Source: Fagopyrum homotropicum
Taxonomy: Eukaryota; Streptophyta; Magnoliopsida; Caryophyllales; Polygonaceae
Reading direction: 5' to 3'
Length of the DNA: 64,000 nucleotides
NCBI GenBank assembly: GCA_033239125.1
Contig: BSWB01000003.1
Location: 106,226,320-106,290,319 of the forward strand
Shown here: positions 30,815 through 42,117 of the stretch, piece by piece
How positions within the stretch are numbered: position 1 is the first letter of the stretch
How the letters are laid out: each line of letters begins with the position of its first letter
Notes under the pieces: model-generated
The model's database searches: none
Seen by the model: the letters and a program-made list of their open reading frames with translations, nothing else
What the model was told of the DNA's origin: nothing
Position numbers and translations under genes: made by a program

Positions 30815-32498
30815 TGTTCGCCACTTAGCGTGCGTGCAAATAAGCTTTAAATTTATAAAACTAGAATCAAGCAAGCGAACCCGCAGTGTACGGATCGACG
30901 TAGTTAAGCAAGAATTCCAGAGTATCGAACACAGGGATTTGGGGGGTTAAATCCAGTTATAGATCGTCAAGCAAGTAAATGTATGAAACTTTGCAAATAT
31001 TGGGAAAACAACAATCCTAAAGATCCAAGTATCCAGTTGTGGCAATCGATTCAAGATATACTAATGATATAAGGACAGAGTTAAGATATGAAAGGGTATA
31101 CTAATGTAAGATAATTGTATGGTGAAGTTCCAAAAACCTTATATGACTCACCTACAAGAAACTCTCTATACAGGTTGTTGAGGCTTCAATATAGAAAGAT
31201 TCTAAGGCAAGAATTAATGTCAAATACCCAAACTTGTAATCCAAGGATCAAAACTAACTAAACCGATTAAGGTTGTGACACTCACAATCGAGGTAGAGGT
31301 TGTTGAGGCTTCACCACCACCTAGAAAAGGCAAGCCTAAACTAAGTTAAAGCAAATCTTTAACTTTGGATTAAAGTAAAAGCAAGTTCGTAACTTAACAC
31401 AAAATTACGGCTAGTTCTTGAGTTCCACGGCCGTGGAAGCTCAAGAACAGACCGTGGATTAGGGTTCGTCGGCGATTCTCTTTAACTCTCAGGATCCAAT
31501 CTATTTACGATCGATCTATCATCATCTAAGCCACAACTATCAACCCTTCACCTTAGAATTGTTAAGGGTTTTTAGCCAACAATAGTCATATTGATATCAA
31601 ATTCAAGAATTAAAAGATTGAAAGATGAAAACTTCCGAAAACTTTCAATAAACTTCAAATTAATCTCAAATTCACAATCAAGATCAATAATCGTCACTAG
31701 ATTCGGAATGAAACAAACAATCACAAATCTTAGATAAGAAGGAAGAACGGGATGTCAATCCGTCTTCTAAATCAAACCTAAGGAAGAATCTTCGATCTTC
31801 CGTCAATCCGGAAATCACAATCGCAATGCGCCAAAATCTCTCAACAAAATCTTCGCCAAATGCGAAATTAGGGCAATTCCAAACGCAAGCGTATGCGTAA
31901 AACTAGGTCTAAAGCGAGGTGACGGAATCTCTCTTCGTCCGTCCTTTTATAGTGTAAGATAAAATATCGGTCCGGCCCAATTGCGTAGGAGATCGTGGCT
32001 TAAAATATGGCGAAAAAGATCGCCAAGATCACGGTCGTGGAAGGGTTCCACGGCCGTAATTTAGAGCGTGGAAATCAGCACGGTTTGAACCATCTTCTCC
32101 ACGGCCGTAGAAGTCACTGGAATGAACCACGCTTCCCTAGCCAAGGTTCCACGGCCGTGGACTTGAACGTGGAAAGTGGTACGGCCGTATTTTAGAGCGT
32201 GGTTTAGGGCAAGAACGTGATTCTTCCTTAGCTTCGTGCATTCCTCAATTTGGCACTCCCTTAGCTCCTAGAAATGTCCTCAATCCATGGACAAGTTCAA
32301 TCAACTCCATCCTTGCTCAATTCCGTTCGGAAATAGCTCTCAATTACCTATAACCAACGTAAAGCTTGTGTACATCTCTATATCGACATTATAGACAAAC
32401 TAGCTCACAAATGCATCAATGCTCAATCAATGACTATCAATATGAATCAAATACACTTAGAAAACGTGCCTAAAATATCACAATATTTCATGCTAACA
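30815..32498 (-). mobile_element. 3' LTR of element B
   Basis: 1684 bases, nearly identical to 42118-43802. CCACGGCCGTGG occurs exactly at 31425-31436 and 32149-32160, with degenerate copies at 32020-32215. A stop-free frame at 32007-32195 falls in this motif cluster and is repeated in the other LTR. I read it as a by-product of the repeats. Confidence 0.92.
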
Positions 32499-33852
32499 AA
32501 TAACCCCATACTTGCCACTTGCTTGTCCCTAAGCAAGGTCTTTCAAAAGCTTTAAAACAAGAGTTAGGATGAAATATGTGTACCTTCTCAAAGCAATACT
32601 TCTTTTGGATGAATGTGCCTTCTAAATAATAGATCATTCTCAAATCTTGCTTCAATTGTTTATAAGACTTCCATACACTTAATCAAAGAGTAAAGAGCAA
32701 AGAAAACTCATGAATCAATTAAACTTCCATACAAATATCATAACCCTTAAACATTATCAAAATCAACCATAAGAAACTTCAATTTAGATCACCAAGTCAT
32801 ATAACATTCTCTTGATCTTAAGGACTTTCAAAGAAAAAGGTCTAGAATGTGGAAAGGAAAGGAAACTTTAAGGAATGTGGTGCATGAATCCGGGAAAGTG
32901 GACAACTACTCTTTTCTTCTTCTCATGCGGTTTCCGCAACACCTTCAACTTAGAGCTTCGCTCTCTTCTTTTCATTTTTCGACTTTACTTTTGGAGTTAT
33001 GGATAGAGGTGCACAAAAACCGAAGCCTAGGAGATTGGCGTTTCTCAATTTTTATGAGATGCCTCAAACCCTTAGCGCACATACCATAATCCGCTAGGAA
33101 TATCGCTCAATCCGACTTTGGCAAGACACAAACACCCGGCTATATGAATGGTGCCGAGTTACTCATCATCATGATTGACTTCCCCAAACCTATAATTTCT
33201 TTCTATTCCTTTGAATGAAAAGTATTGCTTTCATGGCCCTCCCACATCATACATGCCTTTTTCAATCAACTCCTCCAAATTCCCGGATAGGTAAAGGAGG
33301 TCAATATTTCAACGAGGGGCTAAATGATCAAAGAAAGAAGAAAGAAAGAATCGAATTGCCTTAATCATCTCAACAAGAAGCATAAGAACTTATAGTGTGA
33401 TTTCAACTTCAATTCCTCAACATGATTTAGGTAACATTCATCACATTATGAAACTTGCAAAAGGGGTATAATCAACTCATTCAATTTCATTTCAATTCAC
33501 TATTCGTTTAAGTACGCAATTGTCATCAAACTCAATTCACAAGTAGCGATTATCATAGAAATCATCTCAATTCCTTAGAAGCACAAAATTTTTCAAAATT
33601 TTTTTTTTTTCAATTTTTATGGGTTTTTCAAACTCTTTTTCATGCAATGCAATAATGAAACGTGCAACAATATAGTCTTAATAGAAGCAAATAAAGTGAG
33701 TAAGAGTTATTACAAACGATTAGTCACACCCCACCCCATACTTAGAACAAACATTGTCCCTAATGTTCAAATAAAGGAAAGAAAAGAAAGAAAAGAAAAA
33801 GAAACTCACAAAGTGGCGGTGGAGCGGCTAAAGTTGTCGGTCATCATCATCG
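32499..33852 (-). other. 3' UTR and polypurine tracts of B
   Basis: No supported gene. The 3' polypurine tract is at 32513-32503 and a second AAGTATGGGGT is at 33743-33733, just after the 3' ORF. The conserved block lies at about 33060-33195. A long A/T-rich stretch is at 33595-33630. Confidence 0.7.
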
Positions 33853-35376
33853 TCACTGCGGCGCTGGTGGAGGCGGAAATGGAGAGAAGCTGGGGTCGTA
33901 GTGCCGCCCAAACTGCTGGCGGTAGACGTCTCTCATCATATGATCGAGGTCGTCCATGCATCCATCTCTAGCATCGGCCCGAATCTCCAATGCTCCCACT
34001 CTCTCTGAAAGGCCGGTGGCCCAATCTGGCATCTGCTCATACCATCCCGGAGCCTGGTTGTACCACCTTGGAGCGTCGGACGGTGCTAGTGCTGGTGCTG
34101 ATGGCTGTTGTGAGGACCATGGAGGTGGAGCTCCGTACCACGTAGGAGACGAACTTGAAGCTCTGGCTGGACGTGGAGAACGTCTAGGCACATCAGGGGC
34201 CGCATCCGGCTGATCCGGAAACGTGCCAAACTCCTACTCTGCTCCTCCTCCTCCCTCATACTGATCCCTCATCTCCTCCTCCTCAACTACGGGCGGTGGT
34301 GGGACATACGGAGGAGCTGCAATCCTGTTCGCATGCATAGCTGCGAACGTAGCCTTCCAATTATGGCATCCAGCCATAATGGAGTACTCCGGGAGCCACT
34401 CAATGCCCCTCCCCGTCCTGCTCTCCCAAGGCATGACTGCGTAAGGCGGACCTCTATGGGTAGGGAAGATAAGGCCTCTAGTCATGAAGGCCTGGAGTCC
34501 TAGGGGTACAGCAGGTATGCGTGTGCATGCAGAAAAATCAACCCCCAACATCCTAGCAAGGTGGGTAACTATCCCACCGTATCCAATGTTCCCCGCCCTC
34601 TTGTTCTTAAGCTTGCTCATGGTAGTAGCTAAGAGGGTGGCGCAGTCAGCAGGGCGCCCATACAGCATAGAATACAACAGAAAGAGCTCATCCGTCTTGA
34701 TATTTTGAGGTGTCTCCGTCCTAGGGAAGAGACACTCCGAAAGAACACGGTGAGCAATCTTCAAGGCCAAGTGATACATCAACTTGGCCTTGGTATCAGC
34801 AGGTTGCCAGCGGTCCTCGCTGGCGTAAATCATAGCAACCTCCTCCCAAAAGTCTTTGGCGTAAACGCCACTAGGAAAACGACCATTGAAGGTCTCTTGG
34901 AACCCAAAGAAGGCTCCAAACTCACGGATGGTAAAATCATAGTTTCTTTCCATAAGACGGAAAGAAACGGTCCTATCCACATGGCTGTGCTCAAACGACG
35001 TCACAACCTCTCTCGTTATCTCCTCATAAGCGTCCTCTTGGATAGCCGAGAAGACGATAATACCGGCTCTATCCAAGAGCCAAGTAAGGTCATCTACTTT
35101 GTTTAGAGGAACTAGATCCCCCAACCATAGATACCTAGGTCCGATAACTGCCCTCTTATGGATTCTCTCGAGTGCATCGAGATGATCCTCGTGAATGGTG
35201 GGTACTCTAGGGCTAGGAGGTGCGGGTGATGAAGGTGATGATGGAGGTGAAGGGGAGGAAGGTGGTGGTGCTCTAGAGGATGAAGAGGAAGAGGGGTTAC
35301 CCTTCCTCTTTTTGTTCTTATCCTTCTCATTCTTCTTCTCCTTAATCCTCCCTGAAACTCTCCTAACAAAATCCAT
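33853..35376 (-). pseudogene. Athila-type env-like 3' ORF of B
   Basis: From the ATG at 35376 the frame runs 381 residues to a TAG at 34236-34234, then continues in the same frame to its natural stop at 33853. A single nonsense codon is thus the only visible break. The N-terminus is basic (MDFVRRVSGRIKEKK) and followed by a Ser/Pro-rich stretch. The conserved core has DLTWLLDRAGIIVFSAIQED, FGFQETFNGRFPSGVYAKDF, DTKAKLMYHLALKIAHRVL and GNIGYGGIVTHLA. The tail is Pro/Trp-rich (WYGAPPPWS, WYNQAPGWYEQMPDW). There is no membrane segment or signal peptide that I can see. Its function in Athila elements is not established. Confidence 0.82.
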
Positions 35377-36145
35377 CACTGTTCAAAACCACGGTCTGTT
35401 CTTGATTTTCCACGGCCGTGGAACTGACAAAGACCGTGATTCGTCTCGACTTTTCTCAAAAATCCACAAACAGCACTCAAACTCAGCAATCAGGCAGCCC
35501 TAGTCTAATTCCTTCCAATTTCAATCAGTTCTCCTAAAATTTCTAGCAAAAACGAACCCAAATTGACGAAGATAGAGAAGAGCAGAAAAAACCTAGGTTT
35601 CGGATTTTAAAATCCGAATTCTGCGTTCCTTGGTGAAATGCCGCTCGATTCGTTGCTTGGATCTCGTTGGTGGTCGAATTTGCTTCAATTTGGAACGAAG
35701 AATCGTTGAAAACGATTAACGAACGGAGATTTGAGGTGAAGGGCGTGGAATCGGTGAGAGAGGGTCGTGGAATTGGGTTTTTGGTGAGTTTTTGTGAAGA
35801 ACGTGGTTTATATAGTGGCCGGCAAAATTTTCGAAAACCACGGTCTATCGGGGGTTTCCACGGCCGTGGAAATGTACGGAACCGTGGTTTTGATGATTTT
35901 TCAAAGGCTTTTGGAAATTACGGTCACTGTAGCTGTCACGACCGTGGTTTAGGCGGTGGAACTCTCTGTAATGCTCCAAAGTCCAAGTTTCGTCACCTTT
36001 CTTCAAAATAACTCTTCCTCTTTCCATTTCCACCGTTCCTACATCCAAAAACACGAACATACCGGAAGGAATCGAAGGCAAAACAAAACAAAACGTCTAA
36101 ACTAAGCTAAACTATGAATCAAAAATATAAACGTAAATGCAATAC
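35377..36145 (-). other. pol to 3'-ORF spacer of B
   Basis: Non-coding spacer with two clusters of palindromic motifs: 35390-35440, ending about 15 bases from the 3' ORF start, and 35735-35965. Exact CCACGGCCGTGG occurs at 35410-35421 and 35858-35869. Open frames on the plus strand (35667-36011) fall in the repeat cluster and are not conserved. Confidence 0.6.
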
Positions 36146-36163
36146 CTTGGGTTGCCTCCCAAG
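36146..36163 (-). promoter_or_regulatory. Conserved post-pol hairpin of B
   Basis: Minus-strand CTTGGGAGGCAACCCAAG, about 65 bases after the pol stop codon at 36229. It is identical to the A1, C and D copies. Confidence 0.6.
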
Positions 36164-36228
36164 AAGCGCTTTGTTTAAGGTCCGTAGCTAGACCAATCTA
36201 GCACTTATTCGAGTGCGGTAGGCGCGAA

Positions 36229-37520
36229 CTATTCAGCTTGGAGTTCCGGCGTATACTTCTTGAGTCGTTGACCGTTCACCTTAAAGCTTCCGCCCGCTTC
36301 ACCCCATACTTCGACTGCACCATGGGGGAAAATACGCTTAATTAGAAAAGGTCCGGTCCAGCAAGATTTAAGCTTACTTGGAAAGAGACGAAGCCTTGAA
36401 TTGAAGAGGAGAACTTGATCTCCTTCTTTGAAGTCCTTTGGGATGATATGCTTATCATGCCAACGCTTTGCTCTCTCCTTATAGATCTTGGCGTTTTCAT
36501 AAGCGTTCAAGCGGAGTTCTTCCAGGTCATTAAGGTCTAAGAGACGCTTCTCTCCCGCGTCCTTCATGCTGAAATTTAACCATTTGATAGCCCAAAACGC
36601 CTTATGCTCCAACTCCACCGGTAAGTGACAAGACTTCCCATACACAAGGTTGTATGGTGTGGTTCCTATGGGAGTCTTGTACGCAGTCCGGTATGCCCAC
36701 AATGCGTCATCAAGCTTAAAAGACCAATCCTTCCTAGTCCTTGAAACAGTCTTCTCTAGAATTCCTTTGATCTCCCGATTTGAGATCTCAACTTGTCCAC
36801 TTGTTTGTGGATGATAGGGGTGGATATCTTGTGAGTAACCCCATACTTAGCTAGAAGAGCTTCAAAGCGCCGGGCAATGAAGTGAGAACCTCCATCACTA
36901 ATGATAGTCCTTGGTGTCCCAAATCGTGGGAAGATGGTCTTGTTAAAGAACTTAACTACCACCATGGCATCATTGGTGGGAGAGGCAATCGCTTCTACCC
37001 ATCTAGAAACGTAATCCACCGCCAAGAGTATGTATTGGTTTCCACAAGATGATGGAAACGGTCCCATAAAATCTACTCCCCAAACGTCGAAAATCTCCAC
37101 CTCTTGGATGTTATTGAGAGGCATCTCATTCCTCCTAGAGATATTACCTGTTCTTTAACAAGCATCGCAACAAGAAACAAAGGATTGCACATCTCTAAAT
37201 AAAGTAGGTCAAAAGAATCCAGATTGCAATACCTTTGCGCTAGTCTTGTTCGAACTAGCGTGTCCTCCACAAGGTAGTGAATGACAATGGCGGATGAAAC
37301 TTTGCATCTCATCTTCCGGCACACATCGCCGAATGATGCCATCCGGACCTCTCTTGAAGAGGAGAGGTTCATTCCAAAAGTATTCCCGTACATCCTTAAA
37401 GAACTTCTTTCTTTGTCCGTAGGATAGTCCGGGTGGTATCTCTTGGCAAACCAAATAGTTAACAAAATCAGCAAACCATGGTTCATTACCTTTGGAGATC
37501 ACATCGATGCACTCTTCAAT
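36229..37520 (-). pseudogene. Integrase of B, broken
   Basis: The minus-strand pieces are: link and zinc-finger region to 37209, with HCHSLPCGGHASSNK; core 37124-36756 with VDFMGPF and ISDGGSHF; and the C-terminal part 36702-36229 with LFPSKLKSCWTGPFLIKRIF and VNGQRLKKYTPEL, ending in a natural stop. Breaks are a TGG to TGA change near 37209 (FFW of relatives), a frame problem around 37140 and a frameshift near 36822 just before the QVEI glutamate block. The GPF-type module is present but its usual Arg is Cys (KSCWTGPF). Confidence 0.88.
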
Positions 37521-38310
37521 AATGTGTAGGTGTTCGTCCGGGAAGGAGTCATCTATAGGTAAGTGGTCGTCCTCTAGATGTGTTAGGCGACTCAAATGAT
37601 CCGCAACAGAATTTTCTGAACCTTTCTTGTCGCGGATCTCTAGATCGAATTCTTGTAGGAGAAGAATCCGTCTAATTAGCCTTGGTTTCGCATCCTTCTT
37701 TGCAAGGAGGTACCGGATCGCGGCATGATCCGTGTAGACAATCACCTTTGCACCTACAAGATAAGAGCGAAACTTGTCAATAGCATAGACAATGGCCAAA
37801 AATTCCTTTTCCGTAATGGCGTAGTTGAGCTGCGATTCATCTAGCGTCTTGCTAGCATAGTATATGGCATGGGTTCGCCCTTCCTTTCGTTGTCCAAGAA
37901 CAGCTCCTATAGCTACGTCACTAGCATCGCACATAACCTCAAAAGGTAGAGTCCAATCCGGAGGTTGGATAATAGGTGCTGAAATTAGAGCTTGCCGAAT
38001 TGTGTTGAACGCATCTAAACATTCCTGCGAAAACTCAAAAACTGCATCCTTCATCAATAGATTAGTGAGCGGTTTTGATATTTTAGAGAAGTCTTTAATG
38101 AAACGTCTATAAAATCCAGCATGTCCTAGGAAACTTCTTATCCCTTTCACCGAAGTTGGGGGAGGAAGCTTTTCTATTGTCTCTATTTTCGCCTTATCCA
38201 CCTCTATCCCTCTACTAGAGATTAGGTGTCCTAATACAATTCCTTCCTTTACCATAAATTGACACTTCTCCCAATTAAGAACTAGATTAGTGTCTTCACA
38301 TCTTTGAAAA
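37521..38310 (-). pseudogene. RT thumb and RNase H of B
   Basis: The open frame from 38255 covers the end of RT (GIVLGHLISSRGIEVDKAK, RSFLGHAGFYRRFIKDF) and a complete RNase H with CDASDVAIGAVLG, YAITEKEFLAIVYA, VIVYTDHAAIRYLL and NSVADHLSRL. All the acidic residues expected for catalysis are present. The domain is cut off from RT by a single-base frameshift near 38310. Confidence 0.88.
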
Positions 38311-39110
38311 CAAGAGCAAGGTTAGAAAGACAATTGTCAAAAGAGGAACCGTATATGGAGAAATCATCCATGAAGAACTCCATGATTTCCTCTATGTATT
38401 CGGAGAAGATGGCCATCATGCACCTTTGAAAGGTGGCTGGGGCGTTGCAAAGCCCGAACGGCATTCTCCTATAAGCGAACGTACCCCATGGGCACGTGAA
38501 TGTGGTTTTCTCCTGATCGTCCGAGTGTATCGGAATCTGAAAGAAACCACTATAACCGTCAAGATAGCAGAAGTGTGAATGTTGTGCTAACCTTTCAAGC
38601 ATTTGATCGATGAAGGGTAGTGGGAAGTGATCCTTCCTCGTCGTGTTGTTAAGCTTGCGGTAGTCAATGCACATCCGCCATCCCGTTACGGTTCGGGTAG
38701 GAATGAGTTCGTTCTTCTTGTTGGTGATGACCGTCATTCCTCCCTTCTTTGGAACTACTTGAACCGGACTCACCCACTTACTATTGGAGATAGGATAGAT
38801 GATACCTGCATCAAGAAGTTTAAGAATTTCCTTCTTGACAACCTCCTTCATGGTCGGATTCAACCGCCTTTGAGGTTGTCTTGAAGTCCTAAAGTCTTCC
38901 TCCATTAATATTTTATGCATGCATAGGGAGGGTTTGATTCCTACTAAGTCTTCTATAGTATAACCTAAAGCTTTCCTATGTTTCCTAAGGACAACCATAA
39001 GTTTACTATGTTCATCTATGGTTAGATCGGAACTAACAATAACTGGATAGGTAGAGTTAGGTCCTAGAAAAGCGTACCTTAGATGTGTAGGAAGTTGTTT
39101 CAATTCCATT
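38311..39110 (-). pseudogene. Reverse transcriptase of B
   Basis: This is part of a 996-residue minus-strand frame (41272-38282) that also covers gag and protease. RT occupies about residues 725-996: LLDAGIIYPISNSKWVSPVQ, GWRMCIDYRKLN, YLDGYSGFFQIPIHSDD, RRMPFGLCNAP and the active site FMDD (38374-38363). It ends at a frameshift at about 38310, where LVFKDVKTLI replaces the family sequence LVLQRCEDTNLVLNWEKC. Confidence 0.92.
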
Positions 39111-40440
39111 GCTTTCGGAGCTTCCAATGGCTCTTGAGGAGTATCCGATGTCTCCTTAGAAGTGTCTAAGGGTGTAAAGGATGTGGGGGAAGAATCAAAA
39201 GAAGTTGAAGAAGTGACACAATCATCCCCTTCCACGGCCAAAATTACGGTTTCCATACACCCTCCACGGCCGTGGTTTAGGGCGTGGAAAGTGGTTACGG
39301 TTGTTCTGCCTTCTCCACGACCGTGTAACCCTCTGGAGTGAGCCACGCTTTGGGTGGTGAAATCCACGGCCGTGGAATATAGTGTATGGCCGTGGATTCT
39401 CACGTTTTCTGCCTCGTCGTGGAGCTTCTCAAATTCCACTTCACCTACCTCTTCTTGTGCTTCTAAGGCTTCAATTGCCTCATTGCACTCCTCTTCTTCA
39501 CCTACATTCGTTAGACTCATAGCAATAACCTTTTGTAAAGGATCTTTGAAGAGAATCGCACTTACCTCCTCTCTAGACAACCCCTCTTCATCTTGGATAG
39601 TGATTATATCCTCATCAAAGATTGGCTCCTTCAGTAGAGTGGAAAAAACGAACTCTACCTTCTCTTCTCCTATGTCAAAAGCGAGTCTAGCATTCTTGCA
39701 ATCGACTATGCAGCCGGAAGTTGCAAGAAACGGTCTTCCGAGTATGATCGGGACCGGACTATCTGCAGGAATGTCAAGCACAACAAAATCAATGGGAACA
39801 AAGAATTTACCTAGCTTGACTGGGACGTCTTCTACAATACCGACGGGGCGAGTGATGGATCGATCCGCCATGTACAACGTCATCTTCACCGGTTTAGGGT
39901 CGCCTAAACCAATCTTCCTACATAATGCAAGTGGTATGATGCTCACACTTGCTCCTAAGTCACATAATGCATCGTATGTTACATCTCCCACTCCTATGGG
40001 AATGCAAAATGACCCCGGATCCTTTAGCTTTGGGGGCATTTTCTCCTTCATGGTCTTGATGAGATCCGAAGAATCCGAACTCATCTTAACCTCTCCAAAA
40101 TCTTCTAGCTTCCTCTTGTTGGAGAGGAGCTCCTTTAAGAACTTGCCATAAGCCGGCATACCTACAATAGCATCAATAAAGGGTATATTAATATGCAGCT
40201 TGCTCATGAGTTCTATAAACTTACCAAATTGTTTATCTAGGCGCGCTCTCGCTCTAGATTGAGGGAATGGTAGGGGAGGTTTGTAAGCCGGAGGAGGAAT
40301 GTAAACATCTTCCTTCTCCTTCCCTTTCTCTTTGTCTTTCTCAACGGGGACTTCAACAAACTTAGGCTGCGGATCACTGTTAGTCACTCCGCTCCTAGTT
40401 ATGATTGCCATCACCCTTCCCTTAGGGTTGTCCTCCGTCT
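39111..40440 (-). CDS. Protease and protease-RT linker of B
   Basis: Residues 280-720 of the 996-residue frame, without a break. The aspartic protease-like domain has CDLGASVSIIPLALC (aspartate codon 39961-39959), MTLYMADRSITRPVG, PIDFVVLDIPAD and IILGRPFLATSGC. The motif DLGAS replaces the D-T/S-G of most proteases. The acidic linker (about 39112-39475) is built on the palindrome repeats, so its protein reads as repeated HGRG (for example HGRGEGR and NHGRGG). It contains exact CCACGGCCGTGG at 39264 and 39364. Products would be cleaved from the polyprotein, so the linker need not fold. Confidence 0.85.
39225..39420 (-). repeat. Cluster of CCACGGCCGTGG-type palindromes in coding sequence (B)
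   Basis: Exact copies at 39264-39275 and 39364-39375, with variants at 39232, 39281, 39316 and 39388, all inside the open protease-RT linker frame. Positions correspond to the D cluster, but copy order and spacing differ. Confidence 0.75.
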
Positions 40441-42015
40441 TTCCTGGAAGTTTCCCTTGATTCCTAGGAACTTCCTCCGCATGGCTGAACATTTGGTTTT
40501 CTAAAACCTTTTGGGCTTTATCAACCTTAGAAATTTGATCATCAACCTTAATGATGCGGTTCTCTAAACCTTGAAGCTTTCCCAAGATCGTTTCCAACAT
40601 GGGATCGGGCTTCTCCTTCCCCGAAGTGTTTCCTCCATTAGATGTTTGCCCCTGGCTTTTCAAAGGAGTGGAGGAAGAGGAAGGTGGAGTTAGTGAATTC
40701 GAATTGGAAGGATAAGAGTTATCGGAGTTTTGTTGATTGGAGCGCCAATTGTTGTTGTTTGAACCCCTATTGTTGTTCCAATTGTTGTTCCGGTTATTGT
40801 TATTGCCATTCCAATTATTCCGGTTGTTGTTCCGGTTGTTGTTGTTGCGGTTTGTGTTCTCACCTCCATTGTTGTTGTTGCCCAAATAGCCAACATCCTT
40901 TCCTTGTTGCTTTGGAAAGTTGGTCTTGATAGCCTCCTTCAACTCTTTGATCTCATTGTTGAGAGAGAAAATCTGATTTTGAGCTTCATGTGTGAGCTTT
41001 GCTCCTTTCTCCACACAATTCCCTTCGACTTTCCGGTGGTAATACTTCTCTATGACCCTTGCTTGCTTCTCAATGAAGTCCCAAGCATCATCTTCTCTCA
41101 TGTCCATGAATGTACCACATGAGAGGGATTGGAGCTTGAATTTTGTCTCCACATCTAGCCCCTTGTAGTAAATCTCCAGCAATGCAAGCTTGGATATGCC
41201 ATGATGAGGGCAATCCAATAACAAATCCTGAAACCTTTCCCAAGATTGAAACAAACTTTCGTTAGATCTCATGGAAAATACATTAATCTTACCTCTTAGT
41301 TTTGCTGTTTTGGATGGCGGAAAGGCTTGAGCTTATAGTTGTTGGTAGTTGCGTTCTTCGGCCTCATTGCCTCCATCATACACTCAAGGTTTTGCGAGTG
41401 TTGGTGTGGAGATTCAGCGCTTGTCCCGCCAAATTGGTTTTGGCAAACAAGAGTAATAACTTGAGGGTTGAAGCTAAACCCTTGTACATCATCAGCATCA
41501 AAGTTCACACCTAAACGGCGTGGTTGCTGTGTTGGATCCATTCTTTGGCCAAGAGTTCTTGGCTCCGCATCCACACATTCGATCTTTGCATTCCTACGCG
41601 GAACACAGCGATTAGCAGCTGTACGTGGATGGAATGGATTCACATTGATCGTGGGGTCAATTTCCTCTAGCGGTGGCATGGAGGAATCGCTATCATCAGC
41701 GGATAAATGACCCCTATTCGACCTTAAGGATCTCCTTGAAGATTTCTTGCTCCCCTTATTCTTAAGGTTGCTTAGTTCTATCCTCATCTGGAACATCATA
41801 TCTTTTAGATCGTCAACTTGAGATTGATGACGATCCATTTCATCTCTACGTGTCCTCTCACTCCATTGGAGTTGAGCTTCTTTCTCCGCTAGCTCCGATT
41901 GAAGATCACGTTCGTTTCCTTCAGCCATCTTCTTTTCCTTACACTTTTGCCTTAAAGTCCTCTCAAGCTCTTGATCAAGAGGCAAAAGGTCTCCGGTGTT
42001 CCTAGACCTACGCAT
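40441..42015 (-). pseudogene. gag of B, frameshifted by a deletion
   Basis: The ATG at 42015 opens MRRSRNTGDLLPLDQELE and a coiled-coil, Lys/Arg/Ser-rich region. Near 41325 about 110-120 bases are missing compared with D, removing LAWYQALP-type sequence and shifting the frame. The rest of the gag domain is open from 41272 (MRSNESLFQSWERFQDLLLD, CPHHGISKLALLEIYYKGLD). An Asn-rich stretch at about 40885-40730 (NNNRNNWNGNNNNRNNNW) stands where a zinc knuckle is usual, and no CCHC motif is visible. Confidence 0.88.
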
Positions 42016-42093
42016 GCACTCAAAGAGATATCAAATAACAAGAGCAAAGCTCCCAAGCTTGACAATCGTATACCAAATTCGGCCTAAACCAAA

Positions 42094-42111
42094 TCCCCGG
42101 CAACGGCGCCA
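42094..42111 (-). other. Primer-binding site of B (tRNA-Asp)
   Basis: Minus-strand TGGCGCCGTTGCCGGGGA, a perfect 18-base complement of the plant tRNA-Asp 3' end, six bases from the LTR end at 42118. Confidence 0.92.
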
Positions 42112-42117
42112 AAAATT

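Noticed and set aside
32007..32195. Frame reading MAKKIAKITVVEGFHGRN in both B LTRs as a conserved small protein
   Set aside because: The LTRs are almost identical, so conservation is trivial. The frame covers the palindrome cluster, and the homologous region of A and D LTRs is not open in a matching way.
39354..40151. 265-residue plus-strand frame opposite the B protease
   Set aside because: It is the antisense shadow of the protease-linker frame and has a counterpart opposite D (56518-57186). The sense strand carries recognised motifs.
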